From: Klebsiella indica
Lineage (GTDB): Bacteria; Pseudomonadota; Gammaproteobacteria; Enterobacterales; Enterobacteriaceae
DNA: 44,795 bases
Direction: 5' to 3'
Assembly (NCBI RefSeq): GCF_005860775.1
Contig: NZ_VCHQ01000038.1
Location: forward strand, 1-44,795
Every line of letters begins with the position of its first letter. Within the stretch, counting starts at the first letter, position 1. The position numbers were made by a program, and so were the translations under genes. Below are positions 1 to 9,156 of the stretch, one piece after another. Below the pieces are notes generated by a model. It searched no databases. It was not told the DNA's origin and saw nothing but the letters and a program-made list of their open reading frames with translations.

Positions 1-288
1 GCTAGGGATCGTCGCCTTGGTGAGCCGTTACCTCACCAACAAGCTAATCCCATCTGGGCACATCCGATGGCAAGAGGCCCTAAGGTCCCCCTCTTTGGTC
101 TTGCGACGTTATGCGGTATTAGCTACCGTTTCCAGTAGTTATCCCCCTCCATCGGGCAGTTTCCCAGACATTACTCACCCGTCCGCCACTCGTCACCCGA
201 GAGCAAGCTCTCTGTGCTACCGTTCGACTTGCATGTGTTAGGCCTGCCGCCAGCGTTCAATCTGAGCCATGATCAAACTCTTCAATTT
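1..288 (-). rRNA. rrs: 16S ribosomal RNA, 5' part (partial)
   Basis: The reverse complement of 1-288 is the 5' end of enterobacterial 16S rRNA. The mature 5' end is at 288 (reads AAATTGAAGAGTTTGATC) and is followed by the universal 27F-type segment. The rest of the gene lies beyond the left edge. Position beside clpB matches the rrnG operon of E. coli and Salmonella. The open frames seen across this stretch on the plus strand are antisense to rRNA and are not genes. Confidence 0.98.
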
Positions 289-417
289 AAGTTTGATGCT
301 CGTGAATTAAACTTCGTAATGAATTACGTGTTCACTCAGAGACTTGGTATTCATTTATTGTCCGAAGACGTTAAGAATCCATGTCACTTTGAGTGCCCAC
401 ACAGATTGTCTGATAAA

Positions 418-430
418 TTGTTAAAGAGCA
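418..430 (-). promoter_or_regulatory. rrn leader boxA antitermination signal
   Basis: On the minus strand the leader reads TGCTCTTTAACAA, the boxA element bound by NusB/NusE that lets RNA polymerase pass through Rho-dependent termination in rRNA operons. It lies between P2 and the 16S 5' end, its normal place. Confidence 0.85.
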
Positions 431-467
431 GTTGCGACGCGCCTTAGCGCCTGTCGCGAGGTGGCGT

Positions 468-495
468 ATAATACGCTTTCCTCATTCAGAGTCAA
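468..495 (-). promoter_or_regulatory. rRNA operon promoter P2
   Basis: Minus-strand hexamers TTGACT (490-495) and TATTAT (468-473) are separated by 16 bp, the spacing of rrn P2 promoters. A GC-rich stretch (gcgcctgtcgcgag) follows directly downstream on the template side, as in stringent-controlled rRNA promoters. Confidence 0.85.
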
Positions 496-565
496 CCCTG
501 TTTTTCAGAGCCTTCCCTGCTGACCCGGCGGCTTGTGCACCGTTGTTCCGTGTCAGTGGAGGCGC

Positions 566-593
566 ATTATAGGGAGTAATTCTGATGTGGCAA
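566..593 (-). promoter_or_regulatory. rRNA operon promoter P1
   Basis: Minus-strand hexamers TTGCCA (588-593) and TATAAT (566-571) are separated by 16 bp, about 100 bp upstream of P2. An A/T-rich tract (600-650) lies immediately upstream of the -35 box and can serve as UP element and Fis-binding region. This is the growth-rate-controlled promoter of rRNA operons. Confidence 0.85.
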
Positions 594-676
594 GGGGTAT
601 TTTAAAAAAAAAGCCCACCCGCTTATTTTTAAGCCAAAACACCCGTCAGAATTAAATTATTGCCTGGTTTTTAAGC

Positions 677-703
677 AAAAACGAGCCCAATGGGCCCGTT
701 TTT
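677..703 (-). terminator. clpB intrinsic terminator
   Basis: GC-rich hairpin flanked by A and T runs, just after the clpB stop. On the minus-strand transcript the one imperfect pair becomes a G-U wobble, so it fits clpB transcription and insulates clpB from the rRNA operon. Confidence 0.85.
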
Positions 704-716
704 GCTGTTTTGTGAT

Positions 717-3290
717 TTACTGCACTGCCACTATCCGATCGTTTTTCACAACTAATTGCACTTCTTTACCCGGGATAAGCTCACCAGAAAGAATTTGTTG
801 CGCCAGCGGGTTTTCAATCTGCTGCTGGATAGCACGTTTCAGCGGACGTGCGCCATAAACCGGATCGTACCCGTTTTCACCTAACAGTTTCAGCGCATCA
901 TCAGACATGTGGACTTCATAACCACGCTCTTCCAGACGTTTATACAACCGTTGCAGTTGAATCTGCGCAATAGAAGCAATGTGTTTTTCACCCAATGGAT
1001 GGAAGACGACAACTTCATCAATACGGTTGATAAACTCCGGACGGAAGTTCTGGCTAACCACACCCAGCACTATTTCTTTCATGTGGCTGTAATCCAACGA
1101 GCCAAAACGTTCCTGAATCAGATCGGACCCCAGGTTCGAAGTCATGATAACCACTGTATTACGGAAATCGACCGTTCTCCCCTGCCCGTCAGTCAAACGT
1201 CCATCGTCCAGTACCTGTAGCAGAATGTTGAACACATCCGGGTGCGCTTTTTCCACTTCATCCAGCAGGATGACGGAATAAGGACGACGACGAACCGCTT
1301 CAGTCAGATAGCCGCCTTCTTCATAGCCAACGTATCCCGGAGGAGCCCCGACAAGACGCGAAACGGAATGTTTCTCCATAAACTCGGACATGTCGATACG
1401 CACCATCGCATCGTCGCTGTCGAACATAAAGTTAGCCAGGGCTTTACAGAGCTCCGTTTTCCCCACCCCCGTAGGACCAAGGAACAGGAATGAGCCAATA
1501 GGACGATTGGGATCGGATAACCCGGCACGGCTACGGCGGATCGCATTCGATACCGCTTCCACCGCTTCGTTCTGCCCAATGACGCGGCTATGCAGGTCCT
1601 GCTCCATACGTAGCAGTTTCTCACGCTCACCTTCAAGCATTCTGGCTACCGGAATGCCGGTCCAGCGCGCCAGCACTTCTGCGATTTCCGCATCGGTGAC
1701 TTTGTTACGCAACAGACGCATGGTCTTACCTTCAGACTGGGTAGCTGCTGCCAGCTGTTTTTCCAGTTCCGGGATCTTGCCATACTGTAGCTCTGACATC
1801 CGCCCCAGATCGCCAACACGACGCGCCTGCTCAATAGCGATTTTGGCCTGCTCCAGCTCAGCTTTAATCGTCTGGGTCCCGGAAAGCGAGGCTTTTTCCG
1901 CCTTCCACTCTTCTTCCAATACCGAATATTGACGTTCTTTATCCGCCAGCTCGTCATTGAGCATATCCAGTCGCTTGATACTGGCTTCATCCGACTCTTT
2001 CTTCAGCGCCTGCTGTTCCAGCTTGAGCTGGATAATACGGCGGTCAAGCCTGTCAAGTTCTTCCGGTTTAGAGTCAATCTGCATACGGATGCTGGATGCC
2101 GCTTCGTCGATCAGATCGATAGCTTTATCCGGCAACTGACGGTCGGCGATATAACGATGAGACAACGTGGCCGCCGCCACAATCGCCGGGTCAGTGATCT
2201 GCACATGGTGATGCAGTTCGTAGCGTTCCTTCAGGCCACGCAGGATGGCGATGGTATCTTCAACCGTCGGTTCGGCGACAAATACTTTCTGGAAACGACG
2301 TTCCAGCGCGGCATCTTTCTCAATATACTGACGATATTCGTCCAGCGTCGTGGCGCCCACGCAGTGCAGTTCCCCACGCGCCAGAGCCGGTTTCAGCATG
2401 TTCCCGGCATCCATCGCGCCGTCCGCTTTACCCGCTCCAACCATGGTGTGCAATTCATCGATAAACAGAATAACGTTACCTTCTTGCTTAGAGAGGTCGT
2501 TCAGCACGCCTTTTAAGCGCTCTTCAAATTCACCGCGGTACTTGGCGCCCGCAACCAGCGAGCCCATATCCAGCGCCAGCACCCGACGGCCCTTCAGCCC
2601 TTCCGGGACTTCGCCATTGACGATCCGCTGCGCCAGCCCTTCAACGATGGCCGTTTTACCTACCCCTGGCTCACCAATCAGCACCGGGTTATTTTTGGTA
2701 CGACGCTGCAGAACCTGAATTGTACGCCGTATCTCTTCATCACGGCCAATCACCGGATCAAGCTTGCCCTGCTCGGCACGCTCGGTCAGATCGATGGTAA
2801 ATTTTTTCAATGCCTGACGTTGGTCTTCGGCCCCCTGATCGTTCACGCTTTCACCTCCGCGCATTTGTTCAATCGCCTGACTCACACTGGCGGTTGTTGC
2901 CCCGGCGGATTTTAAAAGGTCGGTCAGCGTACCGCGTGATTCAAGCGCCGCCAGAACAAATAGCTCTGACGAAATAAAGTTGTCTTTTCTCTTTTGCGCC
3001 AGCTTGTCGCAAAGGTTCAGGATACGTACTAAATCCTGAGATGGCTGAACATCGCCACCAGTGCCTTCCACCTGTGGCAAACGGCTCAGCGCCTGTTCAA
3101 TTTTGCTGTGTAATTCCCCGGCATTAATACCTGCCGAAGTTAATAATGGACGTACCGATCCCCCTTCCTGATTCAGCAAGGCGCTCATTAGATGAAGAGG
3201 TTCGATAAACTGGTTGTCGTGCCCAAGTGCAAGCGACTGGGCATCGGCAAGAGCAAGCTGGAATTTATTGGTAAGACGATCCAGACGCAT
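717..3290 (-). CDS. clpB: ClpB protein disaggregase (Hsp104-family AAA+ ATPase)
   Basis: Cytoplasmic hexameric disaggregase that works with DnaK/DnaJ/GrpE to pull polypeptides out of aggregates. The 857-residue product has the N-terminal Clp domain (about 1-145), NBD1 with Walker A GEPGVGKT (about 206), the long coiled-coil middle domain (about 400-525) that separates ClpB from ClpA and ClpC, and NBD2 with GPTGVGKT (about 605). I chose the start at 3290 ([10 protein letters not shown]) rather than the in-frame ATG 12 bases upstream because GGGAGGAG sits at the right distance and family members begin this way. It is a single gene with its own sigma-32 promoter and terminator. Length and motifs are normal. 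Confidence 0.98.
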   Translation of the reverse strand: MRLDRLTNKFQLALADAQSLALGHDNQFIEPLHLMSALLNQEGGSVRPLLTSAGINAGELHSKIEQALSRLPQVEGTGGDVQPSQDLVRILNLCDKLAQKRKDNFISSELFVLAALESRGTLTDLLKSAGATTASVSQAIEQMRGGESVNDQGAEDQRQALKKFTIDLTERAEQGKLDPVIGRDEEIRRTIQVLQRRTKNNPVLIGEPGVGKTAIVEGLAQRIVNGEVPEGLKGRRVLALDMGSLVAGAKYRGEFEERLKGVLNDLSKQEGNVILFIDELHTMVGAGKADGAMDAGNMLKPALARGELHCVGATTLDEYRQYIEKDAALERRFQKVFVAEPTVEDTIAILRGLKERYELHHHVQITDPAIVAAATLSHRYIADRQLPDKAIDLIDEAASSIRMQIDSKPEELDRLDRRIIQLKLEQQALKKESDEASIKRLDMLNDELADKERQYSVLEEEWKAEKASLSGTQTIKAELEQAKIAIEQARRVGDLGRMSELQYGKIPELEKQLAAATQSEGKTMRLLRNKVTDAEIAEVLARWTGIPVARMLEGEREKLLRMEQDLHSRVIGQNEAVEAVSNAIRRSRAGLSDPNRPIGSFLFLGPTGVGKTELCKALANFMFDSDDAMVRIDMSEFMEKHSVSRLVGAPPGYVGYEEGGYLTEAVRRRPYSVILLDEVEKAHPDVFNILLQVLDDGRLTDGQGRTVDFRNTVVIMTSNLGSDLIQERFGSLDYSHMKEIVLGVVSQNFRPEFINRIDEVVVFHPLGEKHIASIAQIQLQRLYKRLEERGYEVHMSDDALKLLGENGYDPVYGARPLKRAIQQQIENPLAQQILSGELIPGKEVQLVVKNDRIVAVQ

Positions 3291-3328
3291 AACTCCTCCC
3301 ATAACAGGTCAAATTTGCTACTGGAGAT

Positions 3329-3357
3329 TAAATGAGGTCATCCCTCAATTATTCAAG
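3329..3357 (-). promoter_or_regulatory. sigma-32 heat-shock promoter of clpB
   Basis: On the minus strand CTTGAA (3352-3357) is followed after 14 bp by CCTCATTTA (3329-3337), close to the sigma-32 consensus CTTGAA/CCCCATnT. It lies about 40 bases upstream of the clpB start and predicts heat-shock induction. Confidence 0.8.
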
Positions 3358-3417
3358 GTTAAAGACCTGAACTATGCAAAAATAAGTTTGCCTTCTGGAT
3401 CGTCTTAGCTCGGCAGG

Positions 3418-4149
3418 TTATATCAGCCAGATAAAACTTGCCATACGACCTGTCGTTCTGTCGCGACGATAAGAGAAAAATTCATCCTTTTCGCTAAAGG
3501 TACAGCGATCGCCACCAAAAATTTGCGCCACGCCAACATTCGCCAGACGCTGACGGGCCAGATGGTAGATATCAGCAAAATACTTTTCACCCGCGGGACG
3601 AAATGCGCTTTCCGCCTGTAAATCCTTTGCCATAAAGGCTTCACGCACTTCGGGGCCAACTTCAAACGCATCCGGCCCAATAGCAGGCCCAAGCCAGGCC
3701 ATAATATTTTCCGGCTTATCGGCAAAGCAGGCGACGGTTTCTTCCAGAACGCCTGCACATAAACCGCGCCAGCCGGCATGAGCCGCCGCGACTTCGGTAC
3801 CTGCGCGATTACAAAACAGCACCGGCAGGCAATCGGCGGTCATCACCGCACATACTGTGCCTGGCACATTGCAGTATGAAGCATCCGCTCGCTTTGACGC
3901 ATATGGCCCGCCATCGAGTTTCAACACGGCCGTGCCGTGAACCTGCTCCAGCCACACGGGGTATGACGGCAAGCCGCCAGCGGCAAACATGCGCCGACGA
4001 TTCTCTTCTACGAGCTGCTGATTGTCTCCGCAATGAGCGCCAAGGTTGAGTGAAGCGTATGGCGACAGACTAACCCCGCCAACGCGCGTGGAACTACAGG
4101 CAGCCACGCCTTTCGGCATCGGCCATTGCGGTACAATCAGTTTAGTCAT
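3418..4149 (-). CDS. pgeF: PgeF/YfiH family (DUF152) protein, peptidoglycan editing factor
   Basis: The 243-residue protein belongs to the DUF152/YfiH family. Members have been described as multicopper-type polyphenol oxidases or purine nucleoside phosphorylases, and genetically as factors that prevent misincorporation of L-Ser for L-Ala in peptidoglycan precursors. The family metal/catalytic signatures are visible: an MTADCLPVLF segment (about residue 103) and an AAAHAGWRGL segment (about 120). The start overlaps the rluD stop by four bases (ATGA), so it is translationally coupled to rluD in one transcript. Cytoplasmic; length normal. The family assignment is secure, the in vivo reaction less so. 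Confidence 0.95.
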   Translation of the reverse strand: MTKLIVPQWPMPKGVAACSSTRVGGVSLSPYASLNLGAHCGDNQQLVEENRRRMFAAGGLPSYPVWLEQVHGTAVLKLDGGPYASKRADASYCNVPGTVCAVMTADCLPVLFCNRAGTEVAAAHAGWRGLCAGVLEETVACFADKPENIMAWLGPAIGPDAFEVGPEVREAFMAKDLQAESAFRPAGEKYFADIYHLARQRLANVGVAQIFGGDRCTFSEKDEFFSYRRDRTTGRMASFIWLI

Positions 4150-5126
4150 AGCCAGTCGATATCATCTTTGTGAGCGTCAAAATCGGCACGCATGGCGTCA
4201 ATCAAATCAACCATATCCTGCGGGATGGGCGCATGCCATTCCATCTCAATGCCGCTGATCGGGTGGTATAAGCGCAACATCGTCGCATGCAGCGCCTGAC
4301 GATCAAATTTACGCAACGCCGTAATAAACGCTTCCGACGCGCCTTTCGGCGGACGCGGACGCCCCCCGTAGACAGGATCGCCCACCAGCGGATGGGTGAT
4401 ATGCGCCATATGCACGCGAATCTGGTGCGTACGGCCAGTTTCCAGACGCAGACGCAAACGCGTATGAATGCGAAAATGCTCCATAATCCGATAATGGGTC
4501 ACCGCTGGTTTGCCCATTGGGTGCACAGCCATATGCGTACGCTTGGTCGGATGGCGGCTGATCGGCTCTTCAACCGTTCCGCCTGCGGTCATGTGACCAA
4601 TCGCCACCGCTTCATACTCACGGGTGATTTCACGCAGTTGCAGGGACTCCACCAGCCGGGTTTGCGCCGGGATAGTTTTCGCTACCACCATCAACCCGGT
4701 GGTATCTTTATCCAGGCGGTGCACAATCCCCGCTCGCGGCACATCAGCAATAGCCGGATAGTAGTGCAACAGCGCATTCAGCACAGTACCGTCAGGATTG
4801 CCCGCGCCGGGATGGACAACCAAATCACGCGGTTTATTAATTACGAGGATGTCATCATCTTCATAAACGATATTGAGCGGAATATCCTGCGGCTGGAAAC
4901 GAACCTCTTCTTCGATTTCAACATCGACAGAAACGGTCTCTCCCCCCAGTACTTTCTCTTTCGGCTTGTCGCTGACATTGCCGTTAACCAGCACTCTCTG
5001 GTCAAGGATCCATTCTTTTATGCGCGAACGCGAATAATCCGGGAACAATTCGGCCAAAGCCTGATCTAAGCGTTGACCGAGTTGGTTTTCGGATACCGTT
5101 GCGTTGAGTTGTACTCGTTGTGCCAT
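4146..5126 (-). CDS. rluD: 23S rRNA pseudouridine(1911/1915/1917) synthase RluD
   Basis: RluD isomerises three uridines in helix 69 of 23S rRNA, late in 50S assembly. The 326-residue product has an N-terminal S4 RNA-binding domain (about 18-90) and an RluA-type catalytic domain with GIVHRLDKDTTGLMV, whose Asp is the catalytic nucleophile (about residue 139), and later the RTHQIRVHMAH motif. It is the first gene of a two-gene unit with pgeF and is divergent from bamD. The minus-strand start at 5126 is the family start (MAQRVQL). Confidence 0.97.
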   Translation of the reverse strand: MAQRVQLNATVSENQLGQRLDQALAELFPDYSRSRIKEWILDQRVLVNGNVSDKPKEKVLGGETVSVDVEIEEEVRFQPQDIPLNIVYEDDDILVINKPRDLVVHPGAGNPDGTVLNALLHYYPAIADVPRAGIVHRLDKDTTGLMVVAKTIPAQTRLVESLQLREITREYEAVAIGHMTAGGTVEEPISRHPTKRTHMAVHPMGKPAVTHYRIMEHFRIHTRLRLRLETGRTHQIRVHMAHITHPLVGDPVYGGRPRPPKGASEAFITALRKFDRQALHATMLRLYHPISGIEMEWHAPIPQDMVDLIDAMRADFDAHKDDIDWL

Positions 5127-5257
5127 ATACAGCTTCTTCGTTTAACGTTGGGTTTTACGGCTTTGCCGTTTAATATAGTGTGCTATTGTAGCTGGTCTTA
5201 ATCGGGAGCAGGAACCGAGATTCTCCCGCATAAACATTTTGAGGAAGTCAAAACGTC

Positions 5258-5995
5258 ATGACGCGCATGAAATACCTGGTGGCAGCAGCCACACTGAGCC
5301 TGGCTTTGGTGGGTTGCTCTGGCTCAAAGGAAGAGGTGCCCGATAATCCGCCGAATGAGATCTACGCGACCGCTCAGCAAAAGCTGCAGGACGGTAACTG
5401 GAAACAGGCAATAACGCAACTGGAAGCGTTGGATAACCGTTATCCCTTCGGCCCTTATTCCCAACAGGTACAGTTGGATCTGATTTATGCATACTACAAA
5501 AATGCCGACCTGCCGCTGGCGCAGGCAGCCATCGATCGTTTTATGCGCCTGAACCCTACGCATCCTAACATTGATTACGTCATTTATATGCGTGGTTTGA
5601 CAAATATGGCGCTGGATGACAGTGCGCTGCAGGGCTTCTTCGGTGTCGATCGCTCTGACCGCGACCCGCAGCACGCGCGCGATGCCTTCAACGACTTCTC
5701 CAAACTGGTTCGTGGCTATCCAAACAGCCAGTATGCAACCGATGCCTACAAACGTATGGTCTATCTGAAAGATCGTCTGGCGAAGTACGAGCTGTCCGTC
5801 GTGAATTACTACACCGATCGCGGCGCATGGGTCGCGGTTGTCAACCGCGTAGAGGGTATGCTGCGTAACTATCCGGATACCCAGGCCACCCGTGATGCAT
5901 TGCCGAAGATGGAAAATGCTTATCGCCAGATGCAAATGAATGCGGAGGCCGACAAGGTCGCGAAAATCATTGCGGCAAACAGCAAAAACACCTGA
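5258..5995 (+). CDS. bamD: Outer membrane assembly lipoprotein BamD
   Basis: Essential lipoprotein of the BamABCDE complex, which inserts beta-barrel proteins into the outer membrane. The 245-residue product begins with a lipoprotein signal ending in the lipobox LVGC with the acylated Cys at residue 20, followed by five TPR repeats that fill the rest (for example around [17 protein letters not shown]). GAGGAAG upstream supports the start at 5258. Monocistronic, divergent from rluD, and followed by an unusual duplicated hairpin (see 6013 and 6212). Confidence 0.98.
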   Translation: MTRMKYLVAAATLSLALVGCSGSKEEVPDNPPNEIYATAQQKLQDGNWKQAITQLEALDNRYPFGPYSQQVQLDLIYAYYKNADLPLAQAAIDRFMRLNPTHPNIDYVIYMRGLTNMALDDSALQGFFGVDRSDRDPQHARDAFNDFSKLVRGYPNSQYATDAYKRMVYLKDRLAKYELSVVNYYTDRGAWVAVVNRVEGMLRNYPDTQATRDALPKMENAYRQMQMNAEADKVAKIIAANSKNT

Positions 5996-6012
5996 TTCCG
6001 GTAAATAAGCCA

Positions 6013-6036
6013 AACGGCAGCCTTTTGGCTGCCGTT
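6013..6036 (+). repeat. Hairpin copy 1 after bamD (24-bp inverted repeat)
   Basis: Perfect stem AACGGCAGCC / GGCTGCCGTT around a TTTT loop, 18 bases after the bamD stop. It lacks a T tract. An identical hairpin occurs at 6212-6235, where it is followed by Ts, so the original bamD terminator appears to have been duplicated or split. Confidence 0.85.
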
Positions 6037-6080
6037 GAGGCTGATGACAAACCTGATTTAGATATTGTGCTCGCATTTCT

Positions 6081-6178
6081 GCCGGGTGGCGGCTATCGCT
6101 TTACCTGGCATGTAAAACCAATAATATCATCATGTTATGGGTTTTTCGTAGGCCCGCGCAAGCGAAGCGCCGCCGGGC
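6081..6178. repeat. REP pair (BIME) between the two bamD hairpins
   Basis: Two oppositely oriented repetitive extragenic palindromes: 6081-6109 (gccgggtggcggc...ttacctggc) and 6148-6178 (gtaggcccgcgc...cgccgggc). Both show the REP hallmark of a GCC[T/G]G arm, a loop near CGCTT, and a matching arm. Such BIMEs bind IHF, gyrase or Pol I and can stabilise upstream mRNA. Confidence 0.75.
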
Positions 6179-6211
6179 AATTCCGGAAAAACACACTTTG
6201 TCAGCAATCTG

Positions 6212-6238
6212 AACGGCAGCCTTTTGGCTGCCGTTTTT
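6212..6238 (+). terminator. Intrinsic terminator, hairpin copy 2 downstream of bamD
   Basis: The same 24-base stem-loop as at 6013-6036, here followed by TTTTT, which makes a good intrinsic terminator for bamD transcripts that run through the REP pair. Confidence 0.8.
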
Positions 6239-6384
6239 ATGTGCATGTCAGCGTGAGCTGAAGCGGTTTAGTGCTGAGTTAACCCATCAAATATGGCCCT
6301 CTTTCCTGCGTTCGACAAGCAAAATCTCCCCCGTTCCTGTCCTGACTCACAAAACAAATTCGTTGACAAAAAGTGACAATAAAA

Positions 6385-6799
<415 letters not shown>

Positions 6800-6824
6800 T
6801 CCTTAACTTAAGTTTGTGTAATGC

Positions 6825-6848
6825 AACGCGCCTTCGGGCGCGTTTTTT
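6825..6848 (+). terminator. raiA intrinsic terminator
   Basis: Stem AACGCGCC-TTCG-GGCGCGTT followed by TTTTTT, starting 25 bases after the raiA stop. The UUCG tetraloop makes it very stable. Confidence 0.92.
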
Positions 6849-6849
6849 A

Positions 6850-6879
6850 TTGACAGAGAGAAAACAGTGCAGGTACTGT
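6850..6879 (+). promoter_or_regulatory. pheL-pheA promoter
   Basis: TTGACA (6850-6855) and TACTGT (6874-6879) with 18 bp between them, directly after the raiA terminator and 26 bases upstream of the leader peptide. This is the expected place of the attenuated pheA promoter. Confidence 0.75.
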
Positions 6880-6905
6880 AATCCCACTGACTCAAGGAAT
6901 TCATC

Positions 6906-6953
6906 GTGAAATTGATCCCGTTTTTCTTCGCATTCTTTTTTACCTTCCCCTGA
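6906..6953 (+). CDS. pheL: pheA leader peptide PheL
   Basis: A 15-codon reading frame (GTG start, TGA at 6951) encoding [15 protein letters not shown]: seven of 15 codons are Phe. It is the attenuation sensor for pheA: when charged tRNA-Phe is scarce the ribosome stalls on the Phe codons and prevents the terminator at 7000-7028 from forming. AAGGA lies at good spacing upstream. The E. coli version starts with ATG and reads [15 protein letters not shown]; here the start is GTG and residue 3 is Leu. Confidence 0.92.
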   Translation: [15 protein letters not shown]

Positions 6954-6999
6954 ATGGGAGGCAATTCGTCGTGTGATAAAGAATGCGAAGACGAACAAC

Positions 7000-7028
7000 A
7001 AGGCCTCCCACGCGGGAGGCCTTTTTTA
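7000..7028 (+). terminator. pheA attenuator terminator
   Basis: Perfect hairpin AAGGCCTCCC-acgc-GGGAGGCCTT followed by TTTTTT, between pheL and pheA. It is the conditional terminator controlled by translation of the Phe-rich leader peptide. Confidence 0.95.
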
Positions 7029-7059
7029 TTGATATTCGATAACAAGAAAGGCAACACAT

Positions 7060-8220
7060 ATGACCGAGGAAAACCCATTACTGGCCTTACGCGATAAGAT
7101 AAGCGCTCTGGATGAAAAGCTGCTTGCGCTGCTGGCGGAACGCCGTAGCCTGGCCGTCGAGGTCGGTAAGGCCAAGCTGGCGTCGCATCGTCCGGTGCGC
7201 GATATCGACCGGGAGCGCGACCTACTGGAACATCTGATGGCCCTGGGGAAAAACCACCATCTCGATGCGCATTACATTACGCGCCTGTTTCAGTTGATCA
7301 TTGAAGACTCGGTTCTTACCCAACAAACCCTGCTACAACAGCGCCTGAATAAAATTAATCCACACTCCGCACGCGTGGCGTTTCTTGGCCCCAAAGGTTC
7401 ATACTCGCATCTTGCGGCCCGCCAGTATGCCGCCCGCCACTTCGAACAGTTTATCGAAAGCGGCTGTGCCAAGTTCGCCGATATCTTTGAGCAAGTGGAA
7501 ACCGGGCAGGCTGACTATGCCGTCGTGCCGATTGAAAACACCAGCTCCGGCGGCATCAATGATGTTTACGACCTTCTGCAGCACACCAGCCTGTCTATCG
7601 TCGGCGAACTGACTCTGCCTATCGATCACTGCGTGCTGGTCTCAACATCAACCAATGCCCAGCAAATTACGACCGTCTACAGCCACCCGCAGCCGTTCCA
7701 GCAGTGTAGCCAGTATCTTAGCCGCTATCCGCACTGGAACATTGAGTATACCGACAGCACCTCCTCAGCAATGGAAAAAGTGGCGCAGGCTAACTCGCCG
7801 ACCGTTGCCGCTCTGGGCAGCGAAGCCGGCGGAGCGCTTCATGGCTTACAGGTGCTGGAACATTGCCTGGCTAACCAGGCACAAAACATCACCCGATTCC
7901 TGGTTCTGGCGCGCAAAGCGGTGGAGGTTTCCAGCCAGGTGCCGGCAAAAACCACGCTGCTGATGGCCACTGGCCAACAGGCCGGTGCGCTGGTAGAGGC
8001 GCTACTGGTATTGCGCAATCACAATCTGATCATGACCAAGCTGGAATCTCGCCCGATTCACGGCAATCCGTGGGAAGAGATGTTTTATCTGGATATTCAG
8101 GCCAATCTGCAATCAATAGCCATGCGCAAGGCGCTGAAAGAGCTGACCGAAATAACCCGCTCCATGAAAGTGCTGGGCTGCTACCCCAGCGAAAACGTGG
8201 TGCCGGTTGATCCGGTTTAA
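7060..8220 (+). CDS. pheA: Bifunctional chorismate mutase / prephenate dehydratase (P-protein)
   Basis: Converts chorismate to prephenate and then phenylpyruvate, the committed steps to phenylalanine. The 386-residue protein has an AroQ chorismate mutase domain (1 to about 95), a prephenate dehydratase domain (about 104-285, with [16 protein letters not shown] and [10 protein letters not shown] and the TRF motif near 278), and a C-terminal ACT domain (about 299-376) with the Phe-binding GALV and ESRP motifs, so feedback inhibition should be intact. Transcription is controlled by the pheL attenuator. The stop overlaps the convergent neighbour by four bases. Confidence 0.98.
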   Translation: MTEENPLLALRDKISALDEKLLALLAERRSLAVEVGKAKLASHRPVRDIDRERDLLEHLMALGKNHHLDAHYITRLFQLIIEDSVLTQQTLLQQRLNKINPHSARVAFLGPKGSYSHLAARQYAARHFEQFIESGCAKFADIFEQVETGQADYAVVPIENTSSGGINDVYDLLQHTSLSIVGELTLPIDHCVLVSTSTNAQQITTVYSHPQPFQQCSQYLSRYPHWNIEYTDSTSSAMEKVAQANSPTVAALGSEAGGALHGLQVLEHCLANQAQNITRFLVLARKAVEVSSQVPAKTTLLMATGQQAGALVEALLVLRNHNLIMTKLESRPIHGNPWEEMFYLDIQANLQSIAMRKALKELTEITRSMKVLGCYPSENVVPVDPV

Positions 8221-9089
8221 CGTTCACGAAACGGCAATTTCTTCATTCCTGCCACAGAAACCGGCAGGGTGAAGATTGCCCCGGAAAGCGGATACTTCGC
8301 CACTTCATCGGCATCCATATTCTCCCGCGTGGTAGTGATATAAAGCGTTTTCATGTCTGCGCCGCCGAAACAGACCATCGTAGGGCAGCGAACGGGCAAA
8401 CGATACTCTTCCAGTTGTTCGCCGGTTGCTGAAAAGCGTGCAACGCGCCAGCCATCAAACATCGCGCTCCAGTAGCACCCTTCGCTATCAATAGCAGCGC
8501 CATCCGGGATCCCTTCTCCCGCAACGAAGCGATGCATAACCTCGCGTTTACCAGGCTCCCCTTGCCCGTCCAGCGCTGTGCGATAAATAACGGCGTTCGG
8601 CGTATCCGAGGTGTACATCCAGCGCTTGTCTTCGCTAAATGCCAGACCGTTAGCGCCATGGATATCACACTGAATCACCCGTGGACTGAGGCTATTATCG
8701 ATACGCATCAGGAGCGCGCCGTTAAAATCCCCCGGCCCCCAGAACGTCCCCGCGTAAAAGCGGCCATCACGATCGGTTCCACCATCATTAAAGCGCGCCA
8801 GTTGCGGATTACTGGGGTTATCGCAGACTTTTCGCTGCAGCAGACCATGCGCATCTGTGAGCCAGATAGCGCTGCGTAAAGCGACAATAAATCCCCCCTT
8901 TTCGCGCATCGCAAAACAGCCGACTTCTTCGGGAAATTGCAGTACCTGATGCTCGCCAGTATGCACATCATAGCGGTGAATCTCACACGCCATAATATCG
9001 GCCCAGTACAGTGCCTGTTCGCTTTCACTCCAGGTCGGGCATTCCGGCAGATACCCGGCATAATCAAACAGCGGTTGTGGTTCAGCCAT
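8217..9089 (-). CDS. SMP-30/gluconolactonase/LRE family protein
   Basis: Predicted six-bladed beta-propeller lactonase of the SMP-30 family, which hydrolyses sugar lactones with a bound divalent metal; the substrate here is not known. Family signatures are visible: the opening [17 protein letters not shown] (metal-ligand Glu), [16 protein letters not shown] (Asn and Asp ligands), [17 protein letters not shown] and [13 protein letters not shown]. The 290-residue length is typical. I chose ATG 9089 ([10 protein letters not shown]) since GGGATG precedes it; a longer frame reaches 9146 but runs through the tyrA terminator. It is absent at this locus in E. coli K-12 and is convergent with pheA, overlapping it by four bases. 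Cytoplasmic; no signal peptide. Confidence 0.85.
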   Translation of the reverse strand: MAEPQPLFDYAGYLPECPTWSESEQALYWADIMACEIHRYDVHTGEHQVLQFPEEVGCFAMREKGGFIVALRSAIWLTDAHGLLQRKVCDNPSNPQLARFNDGGTDRDGRFYAGTFWGPGDFNGALLMRIDNSLSPRVIQCDIHGANGLAFSEDKRWMYTSDTPNAVIYRTALDGQGEPGKREVMHRFVAGEGIPDGAAIDSEGCYWSAMFDGWRVARFSATGEQLEEYRLPVRCPTMVCFGGADMKTLYITTTRENMDADEVAKYPLSGAIFTLPVSVAGMKKLPFRER

Positions 9090-9108
9090 GTTTTCATCCC
9101 TATAAAAA

Positions 9109-9134
9109 AAGCCAGCGGGTAACCCCTCTGGCTT
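9109..9134 (-). terminator. tyrA intrinsic terminator
   Basis: On the minus strand AAGCCAG...CTGGCTT hairpin followed by seven Ts, 23 bases after the tyrA stop. The T run ends only about 15 bases before the start of the lactonase gene, so that gene needs initiation or readthrough here. Confidence 0.85.
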
Positions 9135-9156
9135 TATTGTATACATGTTTTACGGC

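Noticed and set aside
17..447. Two short plus-strand open frames across the left end
   Set aside because: They lie antisense to 16S rRNA and its leader; no coding signal.
1929..2516. 195-codon plus-strand frame inside clpB
   Set aside because: Antisense shadow of the conserved ClpB coding sequence.
4287..5069. 260-codon plus-strand frame inside rluD
   Set aside because: Antisense shadow; rluD frame is conserved in full, and the antisense product shows no family features.
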